DNA of 28,600 nt from GCA-002772825 sp964560655 (GCA_964560655.1 CAZLLR010000008.1:1-28600); one strand, 5' to 3'; counted from the first letter of the stretch, positions 1 through 8,486 are shown. Notes: a model not told the origin generated them from the letters alone. Numbers and translations are program-made.

Positions 1-26
1 ACTAAACTCCTTTAACTCTATTTATC

Positions 27-1961
27 TTATGATGATGGTTTACTTTTTTCTCTACTGGGAGAACTTTCAACCTTTGTAATTCTTTCTCCAATTTTATCTG
101 CTTCCGTTCTCCTTTCCATATTTTCTTCTATTTGCCTTATTTTTTCCTTATCCTTTTTATGCGCCTCGATGTCAAGTCTCCTTCCTACATACTCGGCTTT
201 TCTTTTATTTATATCTTCTTGCTCTGCTTTAAGCTCTGGATTATTGTGCATAGCTTCAGCTGATATATTTGTCAATCCAGCAAGCCCAACCTCAATATTA
301 ATAAGTTCCTGTTTTATCTCATCAGCACTTTTGTCTTTCCATGTCGATGAATTATATCTTAGTTTTGCTTCATTATATTCTTTATTTTCTTTCTTAATAT
401 TCTCTTTTTTTCTATTTTTGTTTTCTTTATCTGTGTCTCTTTTGTCCGAAACATTCTTAACCGCATTACCTCTGGTATAATTCATCCCAAGTGTTTTAAG
501 TGTCTTTGCAACAGTTCCTTGAATCTGATCTTTTCCATCTTTGTCTTTTTCTGTCTTTACCCCTATGGCATTAAGCCCAGCATCACTATAAGAAGCATAC
601 TTTTTCTCATATTTCTTTTGCTTATCTTTAATTTGCTGTTCCCTCAATGAAGACGTGTAAGCAAGGCCACGATTAGCAAAAGGAATGGTTTTCAATGCTC
701 CAGCAATCCTAGGGTTCTTAAGATTACCTTCTTCATCTTTCGCACTGGCATAATTTAAAGTCTTTTCTGATGCAAAACCGGCACCACGCTTGCTAATCTT
801 TCCTGCATAACCTTGTCCCCATTTTCTCCCTTTCTTACCCCAGTCCATAACGGTCTTAGAACCCATCGCACCCATTTTACTTGCAATAATAAGAGAACCA
901 ATCATTAACCCAATAAGAATTATAAAATTTACTATTACACCCAAGGACCCAGGATCTTTTCCAATAAGAGCTTTTGATATACTAGCAGAAGCATCCGTGC
1001 CTAAACTATTACTAATAACCGCCTTAAATGAATCGTCACTAATAATCTTCGCTACCAAGTAAATCATAAACATAAAAGCCGGAGCAAAGAAGGCTTGACT
1101 AAATAGGCTATTCCACCACTTACTTGCATGACTTCTAGTAGCAGGAAGCACCATAGCAACAAATGCTAAAGGAGACAAGATCATAAGGAATAGAAGAAAT
1201 ACCGTTCTTATAATAAAAAGAATCGTTGCAGCAAAGAAGACAAAAGCTGTAACAATCATTAGCGTTGCCCCTCCTAATGTGGCAACCATAATAGTAAAAG
1301 GGCTTATTCCATCGTTCCCAGACACTGGGTCCTTAAGATCTTTCCCATCGTATACAGTGGTCAACTTAAGCCCACTCATCATTACGGAAGATATATCTGG
1401 TTTTTCTACCACTCCATCACCATTTTTATCAATACCTATCTGACTATAAAATTCCATTGCTAAAATATTAGAAGCATCAATAACAACCTTAGTTATAACT
1501 AAGCTAAAATTTACAAGAAGCGCGATGATGATAACTTTAACTAAAAGTTCCTTTACTCCATAACCGGCAACTTGCAATATAGTAGCAATAGCTATATAGA
1601 GAAGAATAAATATGAAAAATATATTAACAATATCACGAGATACCTTCCACCCAATATCAACCGCGCTTATACTAGAAAAAGTGGAATTATCTAATGTCAA
1701 TTTCAAAGTATAATCAAACAAATAAGCAGCCATCCATAAAATGTATGAGGTGAACCATAAAATGATATTGTCAATTGATACAAGTAATTCTGTTATTAGC
1801 TTCCATGGGTTAAGAGTATTCATTAGCCAGCCTCCACTCGCTGCACTCGCCTGTCCAGCTGGGATAGATAGACCGACAAAAACAATTACTAGCACAAAGA
1901 CAAAAGGTAAAAATCTTTTTATCTTGTTAGGGATTTTTAGTTTTAATTTAGTTACTTTCAT
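27..1961 (-). CDS. VirB6/TrbL-like polytopic membrane protein of a type IV secretion-like system
   Basis: 644 aa. A basic N-terminus and hydrophobic stretch (about 17-32) ending in GQASAAS looks like a signal peptide. Hydrophobic segments follow at about 62-82, 112-131, 141-161, 222-250, 252-275, 288-305 and 340-361. The C-terminal 270 residues are hydrophilic and Lys/Glu-rich, probably a cytoplasmic coiled tail. This layout matches VirB6/TrbL-like channel proteins common in Patescibacteria; the assignment is by architecture, not a diagnostic motif. A loop at about 177-186 (DKNGDGVVE) resembles a calcium-binding loop. It is the last of three minus-strand genes, 43 bp after its neighbour, and is probably co-transcribed from the promoter before 4928. 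No Shine-Dalgarno is visible before the ATG. Confidence 0.6.
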   Translation of the reverse strand: MKVTKLKLKIPNKIKRFLPFVFVLVIVFVGLSIPAGQASAASGGWLMNTLNPWKLITELLVSIDNIILWFTSYILWMAAYLFDYTLKLTLDNSTFSSISAVDIGWKVSRDIVNIFFIFILLYIAIATILQVAGYGVKELLVKVIIIALLVNFSLVITKVVIDASNILAMEFYSQIGIDKNGDGVVEKPDISSVMMSGLKLTTVYDGKDLKDPVSGNDGISPFTIMVATLGGATLMIVTAFVFFAATILFIIRTVFLLFLMILSPLAFVAMVLPATRSHASKWWNSLFSQAFFAPAFMFMIYLVAKIISDDSFKAVISNSLGTDASASISKALIGKDPGSLGVIVNFIILIGLMIGSLIIASKMGAMGSKTVMDWGKKGRKWGQGYAGKISKRGAGFASEKTLNYASAKDEEGNLKNPRIAGALKTIPFANRGLAYTSSLREQQIKDKQKKYEKKYASYSDAGLNAIGVKTEKDKDGKDQIQGTVAKTLKTLGMNYTRGNAVKNVSDKRDTDKENKNRKKENIKKENKEYNEAKLRYNSSTWKDKSADEIKQELINIEVGLAGLTNISAEAMHNNPELKAEQEDINKRKAEYVGRRLDIEAHKKDKEKIRQIEENMERRTEADKIGERITKVESSPSREKSKPSS

Positions 1962-2004
1962 TTTTGTCTTAATTTCTTATCTAAAGACTCTGATACTACA
2001 TATC

Positions 2005-3942
2005 CTACTGGACATTTACAATTACGCTTGCCTCAGTGGAAAGTCCTTCGTTGTCTGTAACTCTTACTGTAATATCCTTCTGCCCAGAAGAATAACTAAC
2101 AGATACTACTCCTGGCGCCACGCCAAAAGGAACAGTCATGCTTATAAAGCCGTTACCGATACCTTGGTATTGTCCATTTTGATCTATAGGTAAACCATTA
2201 GAGCAGGAGATCCCTATCCTACAGCCCTCTTCATCGAAGATACCGTCTCTGTCATAATCGATAATTCTCCAATCATATAATCCGTCATTGTCAAAATCCC
2301 ATTCATACATAGATATCTGAGGGGTTATATCATCATCCACCGAAGATGAAGGATCTAATGTAAATAGATTGAACGGTAAAGCTGTAGTAGGCGAACTTAC
2401 AAAAGGAGTAGGCGCAACTAAGTCAACGATGTAAGGCAATTCGTTATTGGGGAACAATGGTTGAGTAGAGAGAGTGTGGCTTGCTGATTCTCTGTTGCCA
2501 TCTTGGTCAACAGCAAACCATCTTATGACAGTAGCGTTGTTTGTATTAAGATCAATCTGCCTCGTAAACTTCGGAGAGAATGTGTCAGGATATGTGCCAT
2601 CAATAGTATAATAGATTACCGCCGGTTCATTAGAAAGTAGAGTCACACTTGTAGAATCCACTGCTGCCTCAACACTGACTGGTGCCTGAAGCCCAGGCAC
2701 ACTAAAAGGAGATGCGATGTCAAGTGTCCTTATATCTTCTTCGTTAAATGACTTGTCAATTGCAAGCCATTTAAGTGGACTTAGTGGTGCACTTAAACTA
2801 GTAGAACTAATTATGCTGATAGGATTATTGTATTGAGGAGAGAATGGAGTAGGATTAGACCCGTCAAGAGTATAATAAATTCCAATGATAGCTTCATTAA
2901 CCTTTATACTAATATGCCAAGGGTCAAAAACTGATGCAGTTGATATCGGTGGGACAATATCCTGATAATCTTTAACATCAGGAGGGATAGGTCCACCGAC
3001 AGGTGGGTCTTGGTTCTTAGAGTCAGCTGAGGTTATAGCCATAACTCCTTCTTTGGTGAGCCGATTAATGACAGCGGTTGATACAGCCACGACCATATTT
3101 TGCCATCCATCAGCATTTTTAAGCCATTCAATATCTTTAAATACAGATTGATTAAGGCCATCTGCTACTATCTTACCAGGGGTCCGTGTCTCAACCTTAG
3201 AACAATATGCCGTAGGAGGAATATCTTCCATTTTCCATTTTCCCTCAGCTTTAATACCATCAAGAGTTATCTGCCTGCAAACCTTATCACTTAAGAATCC
3301 TAAGCCTGTTTTCACTTCATTTTCTGCGCCAAGTGTTGCCCTTGCTTCCTTCTCAATCTTTTCATTTAGGGTTAGCATATAAAGACCATAAGGATTATTC
3401 TGAGACTCTGATACACTGAGCCATCCTTGCCACCCACCATTGTTAAAATTATCCATAAAGTCAGTAAAGTTTACCCCTACATCACTTATAGTACATCTTG
3501 CTTTAGTGGCAAATTTTTGCGGTTTCTGAAGACCTATTCTTATCTTTATAGCCCAATCCGGCTGACAGAGGCCAGACATAAATTCTTTACTAGTCAGGTC
3601 TTCCAATACTTTCCCTCCCGCATTATCTGCCACTTCAGTCAAGAATCCTTCCCAGTCTGTTACAAATTTAGGGTTGCCACCTCCCTGTATCCAGTTAACA
3701 AGCTCATCTGTCATATAATCAATCATCTCTTTTTTAAAAATAGCCCAAGCAGTTTCAGCTATATAGTTTTTTGCTGTTTTGATCCAACCACCTAATGTAA
3801 ATCCGGTATGCATTGGATCAGAAACAATATCCCCGATCCCCCAAAATCCATAAACAGCACCAGGAAAAGAAAAAATTATTCCAAAAAAAATAAAGACTAT
3901 AGAAAGATATATTATAATTTTTTGTATTTTTCGTTTTATCAT
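2005..3942 (-). CDS. Secreted/anchored protein with two chitobiase-like repeats and a PKD-like domain
   Basis: 645 aa. Residues 8-28 form an N-terminal hydrophobic signal or anchor. Residues 35-310 are a region I do not recognise, with cysteines at 126, 150, 222 and 247 that could form disulfides outside the cell. Two copies of a chitobiase C-terminal-like beta domain follow (about 340-410 and 422-492), each with the signature YYT(L/I)DG(S/T) and a later W-x-A-(I/V)-D. The C-terminus (about 520-645) looks like a PKD/Ig-type domain with an acidic calcium-type insert (DFDNDGLYDW, DYDRDGIFDEE) and a final strand VRVTDNEG. It sits between the VirB6-like gene and a calcium-repeat protein, so a surface or secretion-apparatus role is likely. 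The substrate is unknown. Confidence 0.6.
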   Translation of the reverse strand: MIKRKIQKIIIYLSIVFIFFGIIFSFPGAVYGFWGIGDIVSDPMHTGFTLGGWIKTAKNYIAETAWAIFKKEMIDYMTDELVNWIQGGGNPKFVTDWEGFLTEVADNAGGKVLEDLTSKEFMSGLCQPDWAIKIRIGLQKPQKFATKARCTISDVGVNFTDFMDNFNNGGWQGWLSVSESQNNPYGLYMLTLNEKIEKEARATLGAENEVKTGLGFLSDKVCRQITLDGIKAEGKWKMEDIPPTAYCSKVETRTPGKIVADGLNQSVFKDIEWLKNADGWQNMVVAVSTAVINRLTKEGVMAITSADSKNQDPPVGGPIPPDVKDYQDIVPPISTASVFDPWHISIKVNEAIIGIYYTLDGSNPTPFSPQYNNPISIISSTSLSAPLSPLKWLAIDKSFNEEDIRTLDIASPFSVPGLQAPVSVEAAVDSTSVTLLSNEPAVIYYTIDGTYPDTFSPKFTRQIDLNTNNATVIRWFAVDQDGNRESASHTLSTQPLFPNNELPYIVDLVAPTPFVSSPTTALPFNLFTLDPSSSVDDDITPQISMYEWDFDNDGLYDWRIIDYDRDGIFDEEGCRIGISCSNGLPIDQNGQYQGIGNGFISMTVPFGVAPGVVSVSYSSGQKDITVRVTDNEGLSTEASVIVNVQ

Positions 3943-3950
3943 AAAAAATA

Positions 3951-4928
3951 TTAATTTTCTAGACTTGTTTTTATTAAATTATTAGCTTCAATTATTGTAG
4001 TGTACAATTCATCTTTAATAATTTGATACTTTTCAATTCCAATAATAGTCTTCATAGGGTCTTTATCAATAACTTTGATGCTTTTATAAAATTCTATTGT
4101 CCCAAGCATAAGCTCTGTAATTCTTTTATGTGTTAACAAAAAATTAGAAGGAACGGTAATCACTTTTATTTTATTAACAACGACATTATAATATTCTATA
4201 TATTGATCTATAATATAAAAATCTTTAGTATCTAATGCATCTATAATTATACCTTCTTCTCTTTTTGTATAAGGTGGAAAATCTTCAAATACTTTTGTCG
4301 TGTCATCATTATATTTTTCTATCGCCATCTTGCTATTATCACTTGAAACATTAAATTCACTCTCAGGTAGTATCGGATTAAAGCTCGCTATAAAATCTTT
4401 CAATATCTGTTCTGTGCTGCTATCTACCCTACTAAGTAAATCTTGATTTTGAAGATCTGTCGGGTTGATCTCACTTCCCACTTTAAATCCTAAGCTCTTT
4501 GCAAATAACTGAGTAAGATTCACGGAAGAGGTACTTCCACCATACACGATTCCCTCATCAGTAAATGTAGTCCCTATATTTTCCTTAGGTATGAACTTAT
4601 CATCAGGACCAGCCTTAAGTGGGTCTCTACCTTCTCTTACTTCCTCGCCATCTGGAGTGCCATCACCGTCAGTATCAGAATTATTAAGATCTGTCTTCCA
4701 GAGGGATTCTTCCCAATCCTTCAAACCATCATCATCAGAATCTTTGTTAATAATGCCTTCTACTATTTTAGGCTTATCAAAAAGCACAATATTATTACCC
4801 TTGTTGCCCTTGTCTAAGTACTTTAAATACTTATCTCCATACCCTAACGCAAAAAACCCTATCATTAAAACAAATAAGGCAAAAGATACTAATATAATAA
4901 TCTTTTTGCTTGATAATAAACTTTTCAA
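3951..4928 (-). CDS. Membrane-anchored protein with thrombospondin type 3-like calcium repeats
   Basis: 325 aa from a TTG start (TTG AAA AGT). One transmembrane segment lies at about 9-29. Two acidic calcium-binding loops follow, DSDDDGLKDWEE (63-74) and DTDGDGTPDGEE (85-96), of the thrombospondin type 3 kind. The remaining 220 residues are predicted soluble and mostly helical, with no family I recognise. The TTG is chosen because an extended -10 (TGATATAAT) ends 9 nt upstream, no in-frame ATG precedes it, and the hydrophobic anchor follows directly. It is the first gene of the three-gene unit; the next starts 8 bp after its stop. Orientation is probably N-in with the calcium loops outside. 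Confidence 0.65.
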   Translation of the reverse strand: MKSLLSSKKIIILVSFALFVLMIGFFALGYGDKYLKYLDKGNKGNNIVLFDKPKIVEGIINKDSDDDGLKDWEESLWKTDLNNSDTDGDGTPDGEEVREGRDPLKAGPDDKFIPKENIGTTFTDEGIVYGGSTSSVNLTQLFAKSLGFKVGSEINPTDLQNQDLLSRVDSSTEQILKDFIASFNPILPESEFNVSSDNSKMAIEKYNDDTTKVFEDFPPYTKREEGIIIDALDTKDFYIIDQYIEYYNVVVNKIKVITVPSNFLLTHKRITELMLGTIEFYKSIKVIDKDPMKTIIGIEKYQIIKDELYTTIIEANNLIKTSLEN

Positions 4929-4937
4929 TCTAGCTTT

Positions 4938-4946
4938 ATTATATCA
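4938..4946 (-). promoter_or_regulatory. Extended -10 promoter of the 4928-27 operon
   Basis: On the minus strand TGA-TATAAT ends 9 nt before the TTG start at 4928. No good -35 is seen at 17-18 bp, which fits an extended -10 promoter. The predicted 5' UTR is only about 3 nt. Confidence 0.55.
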
Positions 4947-5024
4947 TTTTATTTCTTTTTTTATCAGTAATAATAAAGTTATTTGTGGATAAAGAATGGA
5001 TTATTAAATTGATTTTTATTTTAG

Positions 5025-5053
5025 TTGACTTTTAATCCAAGATATAGTATAAT
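5025..5053 (+). promoter_or_regulatory. Consensus-like sigma-70 type promoter
   Basis: TTGACT (5025-5030), a 17-bp spacer and a perfect TATAAT (5048-5053). Predicted transcription start is near 5060, giving a 5' UTR of about 75 nt for the lipoprotein gene. It is the best promoter in the window. Confidence 0.75.
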
Positions 5054-5096
5054 ATATATAGAAACTATTGATTATCTGTGTTCTATGACAATTTAG

Positions 5097-5126
5097 ATAA
5101 TGGCTTAGCAGGTCATTATAAAGGAG
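5097..5126 (+). promoter_or_regulatory. 5' UTR hairpin followed by a strong Shine-Dalgarno
   Basis: ATAATG (5097-5102) pairs with CATTAT (5114-5119) around an 11-nt loop. AAGGAG (5121-5126) follows, 8 nt before the ATG at 5135. This is the clearest Shine-Dalgarno in the window and decides the start over the upstream in-frame ATG at 5078. Confidence 0.6.
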
Positions 5127-5134
5127 ATATTAAG

Positions 5135-5866
5135 ATGAAAAAGCTTATATCGGTACTTGTTTTTTTGTTAGCTATAGCTATCATCTCCACCGGTTGCTCT
5201 ACACTAGAAACAACTGGTGGTAGGACAGAGATTTCGGCAACAGGAGGGCCAGGTGCGATCTTAAGTATGCTGTCTGACATTAGGATGAATGGGTCACTCC
5301 AGACAACGCCCGGTGGCTTCACCCTCAGAAATGAGGAAGCTGGCATAGGAGCTATCTCCAATGAAGAACGCGGAGCGTCAAAGGATGTAGATATATATAT
5401 TCGTGACTCTTCCTCTTATGGGAGGGATGAATATGTAATCTACTCCGGACCAGCAGAAGTGCAGACTCCCAGTTGGATCAAAGTCTATAATGAGGAAACA
5501 CGAAGATGGAATAAGGTAAAAACAAAACGCTGGATTACCATATACGGACTTGAATCGATCCATTTTGAGAGCCCTCTTGTACAAAGAGTAACTTTACGAG
5601 GTAAACTCTCACCGTCTGACAAAATTCGAGAAATAAAGTTTGATACATACGGACGGAGGCAATATGGTAGCACTTACGAAAGGATTAATATTCTCTTCAT
5701 AAAGCTCCCTAGAGCCGACTATAGGCTTGAAGTCTATTCCTACACAGGGAAAAGTATCTTCAAGTCGGCAAGGGGTTATCCATATACAAGAAGTATCTAT
5801 ATGGACGATGACCCTGTTGATACTCAAGTGGGTAACACCTGGATTGGCTGGAAAGAACGGCTATAA
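5135..5866 (+). CDS. Lipoprotein of unknown function
   Basis: 243 aa from the ATG after AAGGAG. The N-terminus MKKLISVLVFLLAIAIISTGC is a lipoprotein signal with lipobox STGC, so Cys21 should be lipidated after signal peptidase II cleavage. A Gly/Ser/Thr-rich linker follows. The rest (about 75-243) is rich in aromatic and charged residues with alternating hydrophobics, suggesting a beta-sandwich; I recognise no family. An in-frame ATG at 5078 would add 19 residues, which would bury the signal, so it is rejected. The gene is monocistronic, with its own strong promoter and strong terminator, unlike its neighbours. That suggests high and independent expression. Confidence 0.7.
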   Translation: MKKLISVLVFLLAIAIISTGCSTLETTGGRTEISATGGPGAILSMLSDIRMNGSLQTTPGGFTLRNEEAGIGAISNEERGASKDVDIYIRDSSSYGRDEYVIYSGPAEVQTPSWIKVYNEETRRWNKVKTKRWITIYGLESIHFESPLVQRVTLRGKLSPSDKIREIKFDTYGRRQYGSTYERINILFIKLPRADYRLEVYSYTGKSIFKSARGYPYTRSIYMDDDPVDTQVGNTWIGWKERL

Positions 5867-5871
5867 CTCTA

Positions 5872-5910
5872 CCCCCTCACTATCTTCAGATAGTTAGTGA
5901 GGGGTTTTTT
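5872..5910 (+). terminator. Rho-independent terminator of the lipoprotein gene
   Basis: CCCCTCACTA pairs with TAGTGAGGGG (5895-5904) and is followed directly by TTTTTTATTTTT. It starts 5 bp after the lipoprotein stop codon. Confidence 0.9.
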
Positions 5911-5947
5911 ATTTTTATAAAAATTTCCTAGCAAAAATAGAGAAAAA

Positions 5948-5956
5948 TGCTATTAT
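5948..5956 (+). promoter_or_regulatory. Extended -10 promoter of gatCA
   Basis: TGC-TATTAT ends 8 nt before the ATG at 5965. It overlaps the alternative upstream ATG at 5947, so that codon would lie in the promoter. The mRNA is predicted to be leaderless or nearly so. Confidence 0.5.
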
Positions 5957-5964
5957 TAAAAACA

Positions 5965-6252
5965 ATGATAAGTATCGAGGAGATAGAAAAATTAGCCAAA
6001 TTAGCGCGAATAGAAATCACAGATGAAGAGAAAGCGCAGTTCCAAAAAGAGATTGGGGCTATTCTTGATTATGTATCAGAGCTAAAAGAAGCTCCTACTT
6101 CCAAAGAAGAGCTTATCTCAAGCTCAGAGAATATAAACAGCTTAAGAGAAGATGAGAATCCCCATAAACCAGAAGCCTATACTAAAGAGCTCTTAGAGGA
6201 AGCTCCAAGGATTGAAAAAGGATTTGTAAAAGTTAAAAAGATATTTGAATAA
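5965..6252 (+). CDS. gatC: Aspartyl/glutamyl-tRNA amidotransferase subunit C
   Basis: 95 aa. GatC is the small stabilising subunit of the GatCAB amidotransferase, which converts Glu-tRNA(Gln) and/or Asp-tRNA(Asn) to the amidated forms. The N-terminal IEEIEKLAKLARIEITDEE is the family hallmark, followed by a helix ending ILDYVSEL, then LREDE near residue 64 and a C-terminal KVKKIFE. The ATG at 5965 is preferred over 5947 because the latter overlaps a good extended -10 and adds residues not seen in the family. gatA begins 6 bp after the stop, so the two are co-transcribed. GatB is not in the window. Confidence 0.9.
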   Translation: MISIEEIEKLAKLARIEITDEEKAQFQKEIGAILDYVSELKEAPTSKEELISSSENINSLREDENPHKPEAYTKELLEEAPRIEKGFVKVKKIFE

Positions 6253-6258
6253 TACATA

Positions 6259-7713
6259 ATGGATAAAGAATTCTTCAAAAACCTGACTATAAAAAAAGCT
6301 CTTGAAGCTATAAAAAATAGCGATATAAACGCACTAGAATTAACCCAATATTACTTAGGAAATATCAAAGAAAAAAACAGCGATATAAATGCTTATCTTA
6401 GAGTTTTTGATGATGCGGAAGAACAAGCAAAAAAAATCGACGAAAGACTAAGGAAGGGAGGAACTATGCGTCCGCTTGAAGGGATCCCTTTTGCCGTAAA
6501 AGACAATATGCTCATAAAGGGAGAAGTGGCTTCTGCCTCATCAAGAATCCTTGAATATTATAAAGCAACTTATGACGCCACGGTAGTGAAGAAACTTCGC
6601 GAAGCAGGCGCCGTGTTCCTTGGCTCAGTAAATATGGATGAATTTGCAATGGGAAGCTCTACGGAGAATTCCGCCTTCGGACCAACAAAGAACCCTCATG
6701 ATACCACGCGAGTCCCCGGCGGTTCGTCTGGTGGATCAGCTGCAAGCGTCGCCTCTAGTATGTCACTTGCCTCGCTTGGCTCTGATACGGGTGGTTCTAT
6801 ACGCCAGCCGGCAAGCTTCTGTGGAGACGTTGGTCTTAAACCTACATACGGCAGAGTATCAAGGAGTGGGCTTATAGCTATGGCTTCTTCCTTAGACCAG
6901 ATAGGCCCTCTTGCAAAAACGACAGAAGATGCAGAAATAATTTTCAACGTGATAAAAGGAGAAGACCCACTTGATGCGACAACAATAGACGAAAGCTCTC
7001 TCCCAAAACCAGCACAAAAAGATGGAAAATTAAAAATAGGTGTCTTGGACTATGACAAAACCAGTGTTTCTTCTGAAATAAACTCTATGATGGAGAAATC
7101 CATAGAGACCTTTAAGGAGGCCGGGTACGAAATTACAACTGTAGCACTACCATACTTAAAATACTCTCTCCCTTGCTACTATATTATAATGCCCGCAGAA
7201 GTGTCTTCAAACCTCGCTCGACTTGATGGAGTAAAATACGGACTATTAAAAGAAGGTGATAATCTATTGGAAGATTATCTTAAGACACGAGCTTCAGGCT
7301 TCGGCAAAGAGACGAAGCGTAGGATAATGATAGGTACATATGTACTTTCCTCAGGGTATTATGATGCATATTACACAAAGGCTCAAGAAATCCGTAATCT
7401 GATTAAAAAAGATTTTGAAAATGCTTTTAATACGCTACATGGAGGAGTAGATGCCATTATACTGCCGACGACTACTGAGCCGGCTTTCAAGCTAGGGGAA
7501 AAGACTGATGATCCTATGAAAATGTACCTGGAAGATATCTTCACTGTCTCGGCAAACTTAACCGGAGTACCGGCAATATCTATCCCTGCCGGATTTGCAG
7601 AGAAAGACGGAACTAAACTACCACTTGGGCTACAGATCATAGCGCCTTACTTTAGAGAAGATACTCTCTTCTCTCTTGGAAAAGAATTTGAGTTAGCCAA
7701 TAGTAAACTTTAA
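6259..7713 (+). CDS. gatA: Aspartyl/glutamyl-tRNA amidotransferase subunit A
   Basis: 484 aa, full length. GatA is the glutaminase subunit of GatCAB: it releases ammonia from glutamine, which is channelled to GatB. The amidase signature is intact. Lys81 lies in PFAVKDN, Ser156 in GGSSGGSAA (cis-Ser) and Ser180 in DTGGSIRQP (nucleophile); the 24-residue spacing of the two serines matches the family. LKPTYGRVSRSGL follows at about 193-205. The C-terminus GLQIIAPYFRED is typical. Co-transcribed with gatC. No Shine-Dalgarno is seen, so translational coupling or non-SD initiation is likely. Confidence 0.96.
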   Translation: MDKEFFKNLTIKKALEAIKNSDINALELTQYYLGNIKEKNSDINAYLRVFDDAEEQAKKIDERLRKGGTMRPLEGIPFAVKDNMLIKGEVASASSRILEYYKATYDATVVKKLREAGAVFLGSVNMDEFAMGSSTENSAFGPTKNPHDTTRVPGGSSGGSAASVASSMSLASLGSDTGGSIRQPASFCGDVGLKPTYGRVSRSGLIAMASSLDQIGPLAKTTEDAEIIFNVIKGEDPLDATTIDESSLPKPAQKDGKLKIGVLDYDKTSVSSEINSMMEKSIETFKEAGYEITTVALPYLKYSLPCYYIIMPAEVSSNLARLDGVKYGLLKEGDNLLEDYLKTRASGFGKETKRRIMIGTYVLSSGYYDAYYTKAQEIRNLIKKDFENAFNTLHGGVDAIILPTTTEPAFKLGEKTDDPMKMYLEDIFTVSANLTGVPAISIPAGFAEKDGTKLPLGLQIIAPYFREDTLFSLGKEFELANSKL

Positions 7714-7716
7714 ACT

Positions 7717-7722
7717 TATAAT
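7717..7722 (+). promoter_or_regulatory. Possible -10 for the 7772-8445 unit
   Basis: TATAAT lies just after the gatA stop. The best -35 candidate, TTAGCC (7693-7698) at 18 bp, is weak. A start near 7729 would leave a leader of about 43 nt before the small ORF. Confidence 0.35.
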
Positions 7723-7771
7723 AAATTTAACTAGTGACTACTCGCCAAACGGTGGACTAACTAATTAACAT

Positions 7772-7888
7772 ATGAATCCCGTTAGAGATCAAAAACTTAA
7801 TAATTATATAAAAGTAAAATTTATTAATAATGATAATAAGATAGGCTTTAAGGAAGATTTCCTAAGGAGTCTATCTCTAACGGGATGA
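7772..7888 (+). CDS. Possible 38-aa leader peptide ORF
   Basis: ATG at 7772 opens 38 codons (MNPVRDQKLNN... ending SLSLTG) and stops at TGA 7886-7888, which overlaps the ATG of the next gene as ATGA. The product is unrecognised and may not be a stable protein. The case for it is positional: its start codon immediately precedes the left arm of a 14-bp inverted repeat whose right arm covers the first two bases of the next start codon. Translation of this ORF would open that pairing. No Shine-Dalgarno is seen before 7772. It could also be chance coding across a small inserted element. Confidence 0.35.
   Translation: MNPVRDQKLNNYIKVKFINNDNKIGFKEDFLRSLSLTG
7776..7886. repeat. 14-bp inverted repeat bounding 83 bp
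   Basis: ATCCCGTTAGAGAT (7776-7789) is the exact reverse complement of ATCTCTAACGGGAT (7873-7886). The 83-bp interior is very AT-rich and holds AAGGAG at 7864-7869. It could be a translational switch for the gene at 7885, or a small MITE-like element. Confidence 0.7.
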
Positions 7889-8445
7889 AACCCTGGATAA
7901 ACATTGAATACTTCTATAAAAAAATACTGGAACTTCTAATTAAGCTATATGAAGTACTAAGAGCTTTCTTTGAGACCTTTCGTATTCCTTATATAAAGAC
8001 TATTTCTATCATACTTTCTATCCTCGCCTCTGTCGGGATACTATATGTCCTTATAAGGATTATCCATTTAAAGAGAAAGGAAGTGAAGAAACTTATGAGC
8101 ATACTCCCCAAAGATGTATCTCCAGAAGAACGAAACAATAGATGGAATGCTATAAACAAGCATCTATCAAGCCCGAATGAAGTGGAGTGGCGAATGGCAA
8201 TAATGGAAGCTGATAATATATTAGATAATATTATAGAGAAGATTGGTGTAGATGGGGAGAATTTAGGAGAAAGACTTAAGAATATAGAATCATCTGACTT
8301 CACAAATCTTCAAAATGCTTGGAATGCTCATAAGGTAAGAAACAGGATAGCCCATGAAGGAATGAAATTCAAGCTTACCAGAGGAGAAGCAACTCGCGTC
8401 ATCTCTCTCTACGAAAAAATTTTTAAAGAGTTTAAGTTTATATAG
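7885..8445 (+). CDS. Membrane protein with a HEPN-like helical C-terminal domain
   Basis: 186 aa. A helical N-terminus is followed by a transmembrane segment at about 38-60 and a basic HLKRKEVKK stretch, so the C-terminal two thirds should be cytoplasmic. That part is helical and contains AHKVRNRIAHEG (149-159), where Arg152-x4-His157 fits the R-x4-6-H motif of HEPN domains, many of which are RNases. Family membership is an inference from this motif and fold type; catalytic activity cannot be claimed. The ATG overlaps the TGA of a 38-codon ORF. AAGGAG lies 15 nt upstream, a long spacing. A hairpin terminator lies 41 bp after the stop. Confidence 0.6.
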   Translation: MKPWINIEYFYKKILELLIKLYEVLRAFFETFRIPYIKTISIILSILASVGILYVLIRIIHLKRKEVKKLMSILPKDVSPEERNNRWNAINKHLSSPNEVEWRMAIMEADNILDNIIEKIGVDGENLGERLKNIESSDFTNLQNAWNAHKVRNRIAHEGMKFKLTRGEATRVISLYEKIFKEFKFI

Positions 8446-8486
8446 ATAGGAACTATCTTGGCTATACGATAATCGGGATCCTAGAT

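Noticed and set aside
5078..5134. Upstream in-frame ATG of the lipoprotein gene
   Set aside because: It would put 19 polar residues before the lipoprotein signal; the ATG at 5135 has AAGGAG at 8 nt.
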